22,196 nt of DNA from Atopobium sp. (GTDB taxonomy: Bacteria > Actinomycetota > Coriobacteriia > Coriobacteriales > Atopobiaceae), in the NCBI GenBank assembly GCA_015258715.1, contig JABZHR010000016.1, forward strand, positions 1-22,196. The letters are read 5' to 3'. This document shows, one piece after another, positions 14,368-22,107 of this stretch; within the stretch, counting starts at the first letter, position 1, and every line of letters begins with the position of its first letter. The position numbers were made by a program, and so were the translations under genes. A model generated the notes under the pieces. The model was not told the DNA's origin and made no database searches. It worked only from the letters and a program-made list of their open reading frames with translations.

Positions 14368-15693
14368 ATGCGCATGTACGACGTGATTGAAAAGAAGCGC
14401 GACGGCGGCGAGCTCACCGACGCCGAGATTGATTACTTTGTCTCGGGCTATGTAGCTGGGGATATTCCCGATTACCAGGCTTCTGCGCTTGCGATGGCCA
14501 TTTTCTACAAGGGCATGACCGCGCACGAGACGGCTCACCTGACCATGGCGATGGCCGAGTCCGGCGACATGATGGACCTCTCGGCAATCCCTGGTATCAA
14601 GGTGGACAAGCACTCTACCGGTGGCGTTGGTGATAAAACCACGCTGGTTGTTGCTCCACTTGTTGCGTCTCTGGGCGTCAAGGTTGCCAAGATGAGCGGT
14701 CGCGGCCTGGGTCACACGGGCGGTACGCTGGACAAACTTGAGGCAATCCCAGGACTTTCCATTGAGATTTCCGAGCCTGACTTCTTCAAGCAAGTCTCCG
14801 AGATTGGCGTTGCCGTTGCAGGTCAGACGGGTAATCTTGTTCCAGCCGACAAGAAGCTCTACGCACTGCGCGACGTCACCGCAACCGTTGACTCGGTGCC
14901 TCTGATTGCATCGAGCATCATGAGCAAGAAGATTGCTTCCGGCTCCGACTGTATTTTGCTGGACGTTAAGTGCGGCTCCGGCGCTTTTATGAAGGACGTC
15001 GACTCCGCAATTGAGCTGGCAGATGCCATGGTTTCCATTGGCGAGCACGTCGGCCGTACTACCGCGGCTCTGATCACCGGCATGGATCGTCCTCTTGGTA
15101 AAAACGTCGGCAACTCCCTTGAGGTCATCGAGGCAGTGGCCACGCTTAAGGGCGAGGGTCCCGAGGACTTGACCGACGTCTGCGTTGAACTTGCTGCAAA
15201 CATGCTTAATCTCGCAGGTAAGGGGAGTGTCGAGGACTGCCGCGAGTTGGCCCGTCAGCAGATTGCAAACGGTGAGGGCTTGGCTAAGCTTGCCCAGATG
15301 GTCAAGGCTCAGGGCGGCACCGACGAGGTCATCTTTGACACCACTAAGTTTGAGGCCGCGCCATTCCGTCGCGACATTGTGGCCGAGACCAGCGGATATA
15401 TCACGTCCATGAACGCTGAGCTGGTGGGCATTTCTTCCGTTGCTCTGGGCGCTGGCCGCGAGAAGAAGGGCGATCCAATCGACCCAGCAGCTGGTATTAT
15501 CCTTGAGCGCAAGACCGGCGATTATGTCGAGAAGGGCGATGTGATTGCAACGCTTCTGACCGGCGACGAAAGCCGTCTTGATGAGGGCGAGCACATCTTC
15601 CGCGAGGCTCTGGTCTTTGGCGAGAACGCTCCCGAGCTGGAGCCGCTGTTCTTTGCGCGCGTCTCCAAGGACGGCGTCGAGCGCTTCGCGTAA
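14368..15693 (+). CDS. pdp: Pyrimidine-nucleoside (thymidine/uridine) phosphorylase
   Basis: It phosphorolyses uridine, thymidine and deoxyuridine to base plus (deoxy)ribose 1-phosphate. The 441-residue protein shows the family phosphate-binding KHSTGGVGDK (81-90), the signature SGRGLGHTGGTLDKLE (110-125), and PADKKLYALRDVTATVDSVPLIASSIMSKKIA. The MRMYDVIEKKRDG start and the IPDYQASALAMAIF and DLSAIPGIKVDKHSTGG segments resemble Bacillus Pdp more than E. coli DeoA, so broad pyrimidine specificity is likely. AAAGAGG lies 7 bases before the ATG; a second in-frame ATG two codons later is possible. It completes the salvage set with cdd, deoD and deoB. A strong terminator follows. Confidence 0.95.
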   Translation: MRMYDVIEKKRDGGELTDAEIDYFVSGYVAGDIPDYQASALAMAIFYKGMTAHETAHLTMAMAESGDMMDLSAIPGIKVDKHSTGGVGDKTTLVVAPLVASLGVKVAKMSGRGLGHTGGTLDKLEAIPGLSIEISEPDFFKQVSEIGVAVAGQTGNLVPADKKLYALRDVTATVDSVPLIASSIMSKKIASGSDCILLDVKCGSGAFMKDVDSAIELADAMVSIGEHVGRTTAALITGMDRPLGKNVGNSLEVIEAVATLKGEGPEDLTDVCVELAANMLNLAGKGSVEDCRELARQQIANGEGLAKLAQMVKAQGGTDEVIFDTTKFEAAPFRRDIVAETSGYITSMNAELVGISSVALGAGREKKGDPIDPAAGIILERKTGDYVEKGDVIATLLTGDESRLDEGEHIFREALVFGENAPELEPLFFARVSKDGVERFA

Positions 15694-15761
15694 GCGCAGG
15701 TCGCGGCCACGGCGCGCGGGCGCGGGTGCGCGCTGGAAGTTCCACATAACATGCAGGTCAG

Positions 15762-15795
15762 ACCGGTGTTCATGCAGGTGGACACCGGTTTTTTT
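15762..15795 (+). terminator. Intrinsic terminator after pdp
   Basis: ACCGGTGT (15762-15769) pairs perfectly with ACACCGGT (15782-15789) around a 12-base loop, followed by seven T (15789-15795). This is a clear end to the nucleoside operon. The short string ATGCAGGT occurs both before the stem and inside the loop. Confidence 0.88.
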
Positions 15796-15915
15796 GTATG
15801 GTAACAGCGTCGTGTGCGAACAAACTTGCAGGTTGGACGCGCGAAGCGGCGCTGCGAGTGCACGGGGTTTCTCGCCAGGAGCGCGGCTGCGAGTACGGAT
15901 GCAAAACTTTGTGAT

Positions 15916-16047
15916 ATACGAGCCTGAAAAGCGCATCATGTCTGAGTAAATTTACTCAGACATGATGAGAAAAACCGGCAAATAGCTCAGACATGATGCA
16001 CTTTTCCGGCAAATCGTTCAGACTTGGCGAGAAAATCAGGCTCCATG
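15916..16047. repeat. Mirror-started array of 31-base repeats (array 1)
   Basis: Three units run on plus, 15955-15985, 15986-16016 and a degenerate 16017-16047. Each starts (C/T)TCAGAC; the first two continue ATGATG, then an A/T-rich stretch and CCGGCAAAT. One related unit runs on minus at 15916-15946. Where the opposed units meet they form a perfect 34-base palindrome (17-base arms, 15934-15967). The third plus unit contains TGGCGAGAAA. It is non-coding, there are no spacers between units, and the terminator of pdp lies upstream. Confidence 0.7.
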
Positions 16048-16096
16048 GGAACGCTTATGAAAATCAATCCTGGATTCAAAAATTACGTCATGAAAA

Positions 16097-16221
16097 GCCT
16101 GCCTAAAAAGTGCAAAGAATCTGTATTTGAGCCACCGATTCTTTAACAAAATTAGGCAAATCCACCGATTCTTTTACATTTTTAGGCAAAATTTACAGAA
16201 TCTTTGATGAAATCAGGCGCG
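16097..16221. repeat. Mirror-started array of 30-base repeats (array 2)
   Basis: It has the same layout as array 1: one minus unit (16097-16126), a 5-base centre, then three plus units at 16132-16161, 16162-16191 and 16192-16221. The first two plus units start CCACCGATTCTTT, continue A/T-rich and end TTAGGCAAA; the third is degenerate and ends ATCAGGCGCG. Unit heads differ from array 1 but the GGCAAAT-type ends are shared. It is non-coding. Confidence 0.65.
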
Positions 16222-16288
16222 CTAGCAGGCCAAAATAGAATCCTAGCGGTCAAAGTAAATCTGGCGAGAAAATCGCTCTTCTCAAGGT

Positions 16289-16335
16289 TGCAGTTATTGC
16301 ACAGAGTGTGTAATAATACTCAGTATGTGCAATAA
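16289..16335 (+). promoter_or_regulatory. Promoter and palindromic operator of the tetR gene
   Basis: TTGCAG (16289-16294) and AATAAT (16312-16317) are a plausible -35/-10 pair with 17-base spacing. A perfect 10-base inverted repeat, TTATTGCACA (16294-16303) and TGTGCAATAA (16326-16335), with an inner GAGT/ACTC pair, brackets the -10 element. Such a palindrome over the promoter, upstream of a TetR-type gene, is typical of an autoregulatory operator. The leader to the ATG would be about 140 bases. Confidence 0.6.
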
Positions 16336-16358
16336 GTCGGGTGCCGTCGAGCCCGCGT

Positions 16359-16412
16359 CGCGCCCACCGCGCCTGCCGCGTCCGTCGCGCCTGTCGTGCC
16401 TACCGCGCCCGC
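16359..16412 (+). repeat. Six tandem 9-base C-rich repeats in the tetR leader
   Basis: Six consecutive 9-base units follow the pattern CGCGCC(C/T)(A/G)C, with the first and last ones CGCGCCCAC and CGCGCCCGC. The stretch is very C-rich and A-poor on the transcribed-sense strand, unlike the surrounding AT-rich intergenic DNA. It lies in the untranslated leader between the promoter and the tetR ATG. An in-frame GTG at 16341 could read it as Arg-Ala-x repeats, but that start has no ribosome site. Confidence 0.65.
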
Positions 16413-16466
16413 GCTGCTCGCACGCACCAAGTACGTACCTGTAACCAGGAGAGGCTTCAGAAACGT

Positions 16467-17174
16467 ATGACAGAAACATTGTCTGTACCTGCTGTTTTTT
16501 CAGCTTGCAAGCTTGATCGACGCACCGCAAGAACTCGCGCGGCGCTCAGAAAAGCCCTGGCAGAAGAGATAGACGCTACCGGCGACCTTACGTCCGTGAC
16601 CGTCACGGGTGTAACGGAGCGCGCCGGCCTCACGCGTCGAACTTTTTATTCCCACTACAAAGACATTCCTGACCTGGTGCTCCACATCGAAAAGGAAGCG
16701 CTGGCGGAGCTCCGACCTGCTGTCGAGCAGCTCGCTCGCGTGAACCTTGCCGAGCTCAAGGAGGCCATTGACTCCTACAAGCCATGTCCCGGTGCAACGG
16801 AGATGCTCCGAAGCATTCGCAAGCACGGCTTCTACCTGCGCCCCTTGCTGGGCAACGGCGGCGACCCTGCGTTCCAGGACAAGCTAAAGCACCTGGTACA
16901 CGAGGTTATCGCCCAGCGCGCCCTACACGATCTTGATCCGCGCGCACTTGGTCCCTTCTTTGACTACTATCTGACCTTCGCAATTTCAGCCGAGGTCGGC
17001 GTCCTTATCCGCTGGTTAATCGGCGGCATGCGCGAGAGCGATGAGCAGATGGCAGGCCTTATGACCGGCCTGATGTTTGTTGCACCTGGCGATCTGTACG
17101 GCAAGCCAATCAAGCTAGACGTTCCACGATTTGCGCTTGCAACTCTTGTTCTCGGAGAGGAAAACAATGATTAG
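16467..17174 (+). CDS. TetR-family transcriptional regulator
   Basis: A 235-residue regulator with an N-terminal TetR DNA-binding domain: ARTRAALRKALAEEI (helix 1), then the helix-turn-helix VTGVTERAGLTRRTFYSHYKD at about 46-66. The C-terminal ligand/dimer domain is not recognised as any particular subfamily. ATG 16467 is chosen as the first start giving a normal TetR N-terminus; AGGAGAGG lies 12 bases upstream, a rather long spacing. The upstream in-frame GTG would add 42 Arg/Ala-rich residues encoded by the 9-base repeats and is unlikely. Its 3' end overlaps the activase gene by 8 bases, so it probably senses something tied to that protein's pathway and represses its own operon. Confidence 0.9.
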   Translation: MTETLSVPAVFSACKLDRRTARTRAALRKALAEEIDATGDLTSVTVTGVTERAGLTRRTFYSHYKDIPDLVLHIEKEALAELRPAVEQLARVNLAELKEAIDSYKPCPGATEMLRSIRKHGFYLRPLLGNGGDPAFQDKLKHLVHEVIAQRALHDLDPRALGPFFDYYLTFAISAEVGVLIRWLIGGMRESDEQMAGLMTGLMFVAPGDLYGKPIKLDVPRFALATLVLGEENND

Positions 17175-20100
17175 TCCAAAGTTTGAGCTGGTAGAGAATG
17201 GTGCAGAGCTTGCACCAAACGTCCCACTTGACCTGTCTCAGGCCCACCTTATGCTGGGCATTGACGTTGGTTCCACAACCGTAAAGCTGTCCGTCATCGA
17301 CGAGGACGGCACGCTGGTCTACGCAAACTATGAGCGCCACCACACCGACGTTCGCGCAACGGCTCGCTCCCTGTTTGTCAAAGCCCAGAAGCACATTGGC
17401 GAGACACCCATGTACGCCGCAATCACCGGTTCCGGCGGAATGCTGTTGGCACAATGGCTTGACCTGGAGTTTGTCCAGGAGGTCATCGCTTCCAAGCGCG
17501 CTGTTGAGACACTGATTCCTCAGACCGACGTAGCCATTGAGCTGGGCGGCGAGGACGCAAAGATCATCTACTTTGACAACGGCATCGAGCAGCGCATGAA
17601 TGGTACGTGCGCAGGTGGTACCGGTGCGTTCATCGACCAGATGGCATCTCTTCTCAAGACCGACGCAACCGGCCTCAACGAGCTGGCAAAAGACGTCAAG
17701 CAGATCTACCCAATTGCATCTCGCTGCGGCGTTTTTGCTAAGTCCGACGTTCAGCCGCTGCTCAACGAGGGTGCTGCTCCTGCTGACATCGCCGCTTCCA
17801 TCTTCCAGGCCGTTGCAAACCAGACCGTTTCTGGCCTGGCTTGTGGTCACCCTATCCGCGGCTACGTCGCGTTTCTCGGCGGCCCTCTGCAGTACCTCTC
17901 TGAGCTGCGCCGTCGCTTCTACATCACGCTTAACCTGGACGACGAGCACATCGTCTTGCCACAGAACGCCCACCTCTTTGTTGCAACAGGCGCTGCTTTG
18001 GCGGGCGAGTCCGATCGACCAATCACCTTTACGCAGGTCATGGAGGCGCTGGACAACCTCAAGGACATCCAGGGCTCCGAGGTTGCTCGTCTGGACCCGC
18101 TCTTTGCCACTCAGCAGGACTTTGACGACTTCAAGGCTCGCCACGACCAAGAGGTAGTCCCCAAGGGCCAGCTGGCCAACTACCACGGCCGCGTGTTCAT
18201 TGGCATCGACGCAGGTTCTACCACTATGAAGGCTGCTGTTGTTGGCGAGAAGGGCGAGCTGCTTTACACCTGGTACGACAATAACAACGGCGATATCCTG
18301 GGCACTGCTCGCAAGATCATGGACTCCATCTACGACGAGATGCCTTCCGACTGCATCATCGGCCACGTCACAACTACCGGTTATGGCGAGGGCATCCTAA
18401 TTGAGGCTCTACGTGCAGACTCGGGCGAGATTGAGACCGTTGCTCACCTGCGTGGCGCTAAGGCGTTTGTCCCAGACGTTGATTTCATTCTTGATATTGG
18501 CGGCCAGGACATGAAGTGTCTGCAGGTCAAAGACGGCGTCATCGAGCACATCATGCTGAACGAGGCATGCTCTGCTGGCTGCGGTTCCTTTATTGCGTCC
18601 TTTGCTGACTCCATGAAGATGGACGTCCGCGAGTTTGCAACCGCTGCAACCAAGGCAAAGCTCCCTGTTGACCTGGGCTCTCGTTGTACCGTCTTCATGA
18701 ACTCCCGCGTCAAGCAGGCGCAGAAGGAGGGCGCAACCATCGGCGACGTTGCTGCTGGTCTTTCGTACTCCGTCATCAAGAACGCCCTGTTCAAGGTCAT
18801 CAAGCTCCGCGACTTCAGCGAGATTGGCGAGCACTGCATCGTCCAGGGCGGTACCTTCATGTCCGACGCAACGCTCCGCGCCTTTGAGCTGCTCACCGGC
18901 AGAGACGTCATCCGCCCAGATATCGCAGGCGTTATGGGTGCCTACGGCGCCGCTCTTCTCGCCCGCGACCGCGCAGGCATTGACGGCGTATCCACCCTGC
19001 TAGACCGCGAGTCTATCGACAACCTGCAGGTCAAGCTTACCAACACGCACTGCCGCATCTGCCCTAACAGCTGCATGCTTACCATCAACGACTTTGGCAG
19101 CGGCCACAGGTTTATCACCGGTAACCGTTGCGAGAAAGGCGCAGGTAAGAAGCGCGGCGCTAAGAAGAACGAGGCACCAAACCTCTTTGCGTTCAAGAAC
19201 AAGCTGCTGTTTGACCGCGAGTCGCTTCCCGCTGACGAGGCTCCACGCGGCACCGTCGGTATTCCTCGCTCGCTGAACATGTACGAGAACTATCCGTTCT
19301 GGCACACGTTTTTCACCAAGCTGGGCTTCTCGGTCATTTTGTCCGACCAGACCACCGCAAAGACGTACGACGCGGGTATCGAGTCCATGCCTTCCGAGTC
19401 TGCCTGCTATCCTGCAAAGCTTTCCCACGGCCACATCATGAACCTGCTGGCCAAGGACCCAGACTTTATTTGGATGCCGTGTATTCGTTGGGAGCGCAAG
19501 GAGGACGACTCCGCAACCAACCACTACAACTGCCCAATTGTCATGAGCTACCCTCAGGCGCTGGGCCTCAACGTGGACGAGCTCTCCGATCCGTCCATCC
19601 AGTACATGGCGCCGTTCATTCCGTACGACAAGAAGAACGAGCTCAAGCGCCGTTTGTACGAGCTCATCAGTGAACAGCGCGAGAAGGACGCTCAGGCTGG
19701 TAAGGGTCGTTTCCGCGGCGAGCACATCACGCGCGCCGAAATTGACGCCGCTGTTGAGGCTGCTTGGCAGGAAGACATCAACGTCAAGGACCAGATGCAC
19801 CGCGCAGGTGACGAGGCTCTTGCGTGGATTGAGGAGCACGACGCTCACGGCATTGTTCTTGCAGGTCGCCCATATCACAACGACCCAGAGATTAACCACG
19901 CCATCCCTGAGCTGGTCTCTTCGTTTGGCTTTGCCGTTCTCACCGAGGATTCTGTTGCTCACAAGATGATGCCTGAGCGCCCAATCCGCATCGTTGACCA
20001 GTGGATGTACCACTCGCGCCTGTATCGTGCGGCTCGCTTTGTTGCATCCCGAAATGACCTGGACCTCATTCAGCTCTTCTCGTTTGGTTGTGGTCTTGAC

Positions 20101-21921
20101 GCACTGACCACTGACCAGGTCCAGGAGATTCTTGAGGCTTCGGGCAAGATTTACACCATGCTCAAGGTTGACCAGGTCTCCAACTTGGGCGCTGCGCGAA
20201 TCCGTATCCGCTCCCTGATGGCTGCCCTGAACGAGCAGCAGGCAGAGCTCGAGCGACTTTCAGCTGCCGGCTTGGTTACCGAGGCTGTTCCACAGGGCGT
20301 TCGCATGGCCGATGGTTCTCTGGAAAAGGCCAGGAGCGCAAGTTCTTCTCGCCGTGCGCCGGTGTATCGCGAGGCAGAATCTGCAGCTTACGAGAAGGTC
20401 CGCTACACCAAGGAGATGCAGGAAGCGGGCTATACCATCCTGGCTCCGCAGATGGCGCCAATCCACTTTGAGCTGGTGGAGGAGCTGCTGAAGGGTGCGG
20501 GCTACAACGTTGTGCTGCTGCCTTCGGTTGACCAGGGCGCCGTTGATATGGGCCTTCGCTACGTCAACAACGACATCTGCTACCCATCCATCCTGGTCAC
20601 GGGCCAGATTATGGAGGCGGTGCTTTCCGGTAAGTACGACCTGACCAAGACCGCGGTTCTGATTTCGCAGACCGGCGGCGGCTGCCGTGCAACCAACTAT
20701 ATCGCGCTGATTCGTAAGGCGCTCAAAGACGCAGGTCACCCAGAGATTCCGGTCATTTCCGTCTCCGCTGCTTCCGGTCTTGACGAGGACAACCCAGGAT
20801 TCAAGCTGTTCAAGCCTGATTTGCTGATCAAGGCAGTTTATGCGCTCCTGTACGGCGACTTGATTATGCAGTTGCTGTATCGCGTCCGCCCTTACGAGGC
20901 CGTTAAGGGTTCTGCAAACGAGTTGTATGACCAGCTCATGGCCGATACACGCTCCAAGATCAACGGAATTTCTCGCAAGGAATTCTACAAGCAGTGCCAG
21001 CGTACCATCGAGCTGTTTGATAGCCTGCCCGTGGTCAATGACCGCCAGAAGCCACGCGTCGGCGTCGTCGGCGAGATTCTGGTTAAGTTCCACCCAACGG
21101 CTAACAATGAGTTGGTCAAGGTCATCGAGTCCGAAGGCTGCGAGGCTAACGTTCCAGGTCTGGTCGACTTCTTCCTGTTTGGCCTCTCCAACGCGATCAA
21201 CACGCACAAGGAGCTGGGTACCTCGTTCAAGAGCCGCATGACGCACATCGCGGGCATCAAGATGGTCCAGGGCCTGCGCGCGCCAATCAACAAGATGCTG
21301 GAGAAGTCCGAGCGCTTTGAGCCGTATCCCAACATCGACGAGCTGGCCGAGAAGGCTGGTCAGATTCTCTCGCTCTGCAACACGATGGGCGAGGGTTGGC
21401 TGCTCACCGCTGAGATGTGCGACCTCATTGAGACGGGTACACCAAACATCGTCTGCGCTCAGCCATTTGCTTGCCTGCCAAACCACGTTGTTGGTAAGGC
21501 AGTCATCAAGCGCCTGCGCCAGATGCACCCCGAGTCCAACATTGTTGCCGTCGACTATGACCCAGGCGCGTCCGAGGTCAACCAGCTTAACCGTATCAAG
21601 CTGATGATTTCGGTGGCTAAGGAGAACTACAAGAACGGCGTAAATGGCGAGTTCAAACTAGAAAACGCCGACGACCCAGTCACCAACGACGCAACTATGC
21701 CGTATACTGGCCGTGACAAGTTTGGCCTGGATTCCGTTGTTCGCGAAGGCGGCCACTCTTGCTCTTCGCATCGTGTGTCTGCACTGGAAGCAACTGGCGC
21801 TAACCTGGGCGATCTTGGTCGCACCGCGCCTGACCACGGAAAAGATTACGGTTCCATTAGGCTTTCCGAGGAGCAGATGGCTGCTATCGAGCGCGCCAAG
21901 AAGAAGGCCGGCGTCAAGTAG
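17167..21921 (+). CDS. Giant acyl-CoA dehydratase activase (BadF/HgdC family, two modules)
   Basis: This 1584-residue cytosolic protein belongs to the CoA-substrate-specific enzyme activase group related to activators of 2-hydroxyacyl-CoA dehydratases. Those use ATP hydrolysis to drive low-potential electron transfer from an Fe-S cluster. Module 1 (about 28-280) has an ASKHA phosphate loop GIDVGSTT (31-38), GGEDAK, and cluster cysteines C148 (CAGGTGAF) and C187 (SRCGVF). Module 2 (about 344-600) has GIDAGSTTMK (346-355), DIGGQDMK, C468/C472 and C507 (SRCTVF). A DUF2229-type region follows with C629, C632, C636 and C655. The C-terminal third resembles HgdB-like dehydratase subunits (ICYPSIL with C1138; GGGCRATNY with C1173). 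Start ATG 17167 has GAGAGG 6 bases upstream; earlier in-frame starts lie inside tetR. The real reaction of this fused class is not known to me. No separate dehydratase subunit gene is in the window. Confidence 0.93.
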   Translation: MISPKFELVENGAELAPNVPLDLSQAHLMLGIDVGSTTVKLSVIDEDGTLVYANYERHHTDVRATARSLFVKAQKHIGETPMYAAITGSGGMLLAQWLDLEFVQEVIASKRAVETLIPQTDVAIELGGEDAKIIYFDNGIEQRMNGTCAGGTGAFIDQMASLLKTDATGLNELAKDVKQIYPIASRCGVFAKSDVQPLLNEGAAPADIAASIFQAVANQTVSGLACGHPIRGYVAFLGGPLQYLSELRRRFYITLNLDDEHIVLPQNAHLFVATGAALAGESDRPITFTQVMEALDNLKDIQGSEVARLDPLFATQQDFDDFKARHDQEVVPKGQLANYHGRVFIGIDAGSTTMKAAVVGEKGELLYTWYDNNNGDILGTARKIMDSIYDEMPSDCIIGHVTTTGYGEGILIEALRADSGEIETVAHLRGAKAFVPDVDFILDIGGQDMKCLQVKDGVIEHIMLNEACSAGCGSFIASFADSMKMDVREFATAATKAKLPVDLGSRCTVFMNSRVKQAQKEGATIGDVAAGLSYSVIKNALFKVIKLRDFSEIGEHCIVQGGTFMSDATLRAFELLTGRDVIRPDIAGVMGAYGAALLARDRAGIDGVSTLLDRESIDNLQVKLTNTHCRICPNSCMLTINDFGSGHRFITGNRCEKGAGKKRGAKKNEAPNLFAFKNKLLFDRESLPADEAPRGTVGIPRSLNMYENYPFWHTFFTKLGFSVILSDQTTAKTYDAGIESMPSESACYPAKLSHGHIMNLLAKDPDFIWMPCIRWERKEDDSATNHYNCPIVMSYPQALGLNVDELSDPSIQYMAPFIPYDKKNELKRRLYELISEQREKDAQAGKGRFRGEHITRAEIDAAVEAAWQEDINVKDQMHRAGDEALAWIEEHDAHGIVLAGRPYHNDPEINHAIPELVSSFGFAVLTEDSVAHKMMPERPIRIVDQWMYHSRLYRAARFVASRNDLDLIQLFSFGCGLDALTTDQVQEILEASGKIYTMLKVDQVSNLGAARIRIRSLMAALNEQQAELERLSAAGLVTEAVPQGVRMADGSLEKARSASSSRRAPVYREAESAAYEKVRYTKEMQEAGYTILAPQMAPIHFELVEELLKGAGYNVVLLPSVDQGAVDMGLRYVNNDICYPSILVTGQIMEAVLSGKYDLTKTAVLISQTGGGCRATNYIALIRKALKDAGHPEIPVISVSAASGLDEDNPGFKLFKPDLLIKAVYALLYGDLIMQLLYRVRPYEAVKGSANELYDQLMADTRSKINGISRKEFYKQCQRTIELFDSLPVVNDRQKPRVGVVGEILVKFHPTANNELVKVIESEGCEANVPGLVDFFLFGLSNAINTHKELGTSFKSRMTHIAGIKMVQGLRAPINKMLEKSERFEPYPNIDELAEKAGQILSLCNTMGEGWLLTAEMCDLIETGTPNIVCAQPFACLPNHVVGKAVIKRLRQMHPESNIVAVDYDPGASEVNQLNRIKLMISVAKENYKNGVNGEFKLENADDPVTNDATMPYTGRDKFGLDSVVREGGHSCSSHRVSALEATGANLGDLGRTAPDHGKDYGSIRLSEEQMAAIERAKKKAGVK

Positions 21922-21931
21922 TGCGGTCGAC

Positions 21932-22049
21932 GCGAAGTTGGCGCGCAACCAGCGTAATCGGCTGCGAAGTTGGTGCGCAGCCCGCGTAATTGGCTGCGAA
22001 GTTGGCGCGGAGCCAGCGTAATCGGCTGCGAAGTTGGTGCGCAGCCAGC
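21932..22049. repeat. 32-base tandem repeat, 3.7 copies
   Basis: Units start at 21932, 21964, 21996 and 22028 (the last truncated at 22049), each opening GCGAAGTTGG(C/T)GCG and closing GCGTAAT(C/T)GGCT. Unit junctions form small hairpins GGCTGCG-(9)-CGCAGCC at 21960-21982 and 22024-22046; the third junction is broken by one base. The period is not a multiple of three, and open frames through it on both strands are not credible proteins. It lies between the activase stop and its terminator. Confidence 0.85.
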
Positions 22050-22072
22050 TACAAAGTTGTAATTTGCACGTT

Positions 22073-22107
22073 AATGAGCCCCAAACCATGGTTTGGGGCT
22101 CATTTTT
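22073..22107 (+). terminator. Strong palindromic terminator after the activase gene
   Basis: A perfect 32-base palindrome (arms 22073-22088 and 22089-22104, centre CCATGG) whose right end runs into TTTTT (22103-22107). In RNA it would fold as a GC-rich stem with the CCATGG at the tip. It ends the tetR-activase transcript. The remaining bases to 22196 show no gene I can support. Confidence 0.88.

Noticed and set aside
14362..15939. Long open frame of 525 codons on the minus strand opposite pdp
   Set aside because: It is the antisense shadow of a clearly conserved phosphorylase; the sequence has no recognisable fold, no credible start site and reflects codon bias of the plus-strand gene.
15916..16221. 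Possible CRISPR array
   Set aside because: Units are directly abutted with no unique spacers, are degenerate, and include inverted units; no cas gene is present.
17110..21528. Long minus-strand frames opposite the activase (17110-18366, 19000-20013, 20260-21528)
   Set aside because: Each lies entirely against strongly conserved activase motifs and has composition typical of a reverse-strand shadow.
21658..22089. Open frame of 143 codons on minus through the terminal repeat
   Set aside because: The 32-base period is not a multiple of three, so the apparent repeated residues change frame; the frame also overlaps the activase 3' end and the terminator region.
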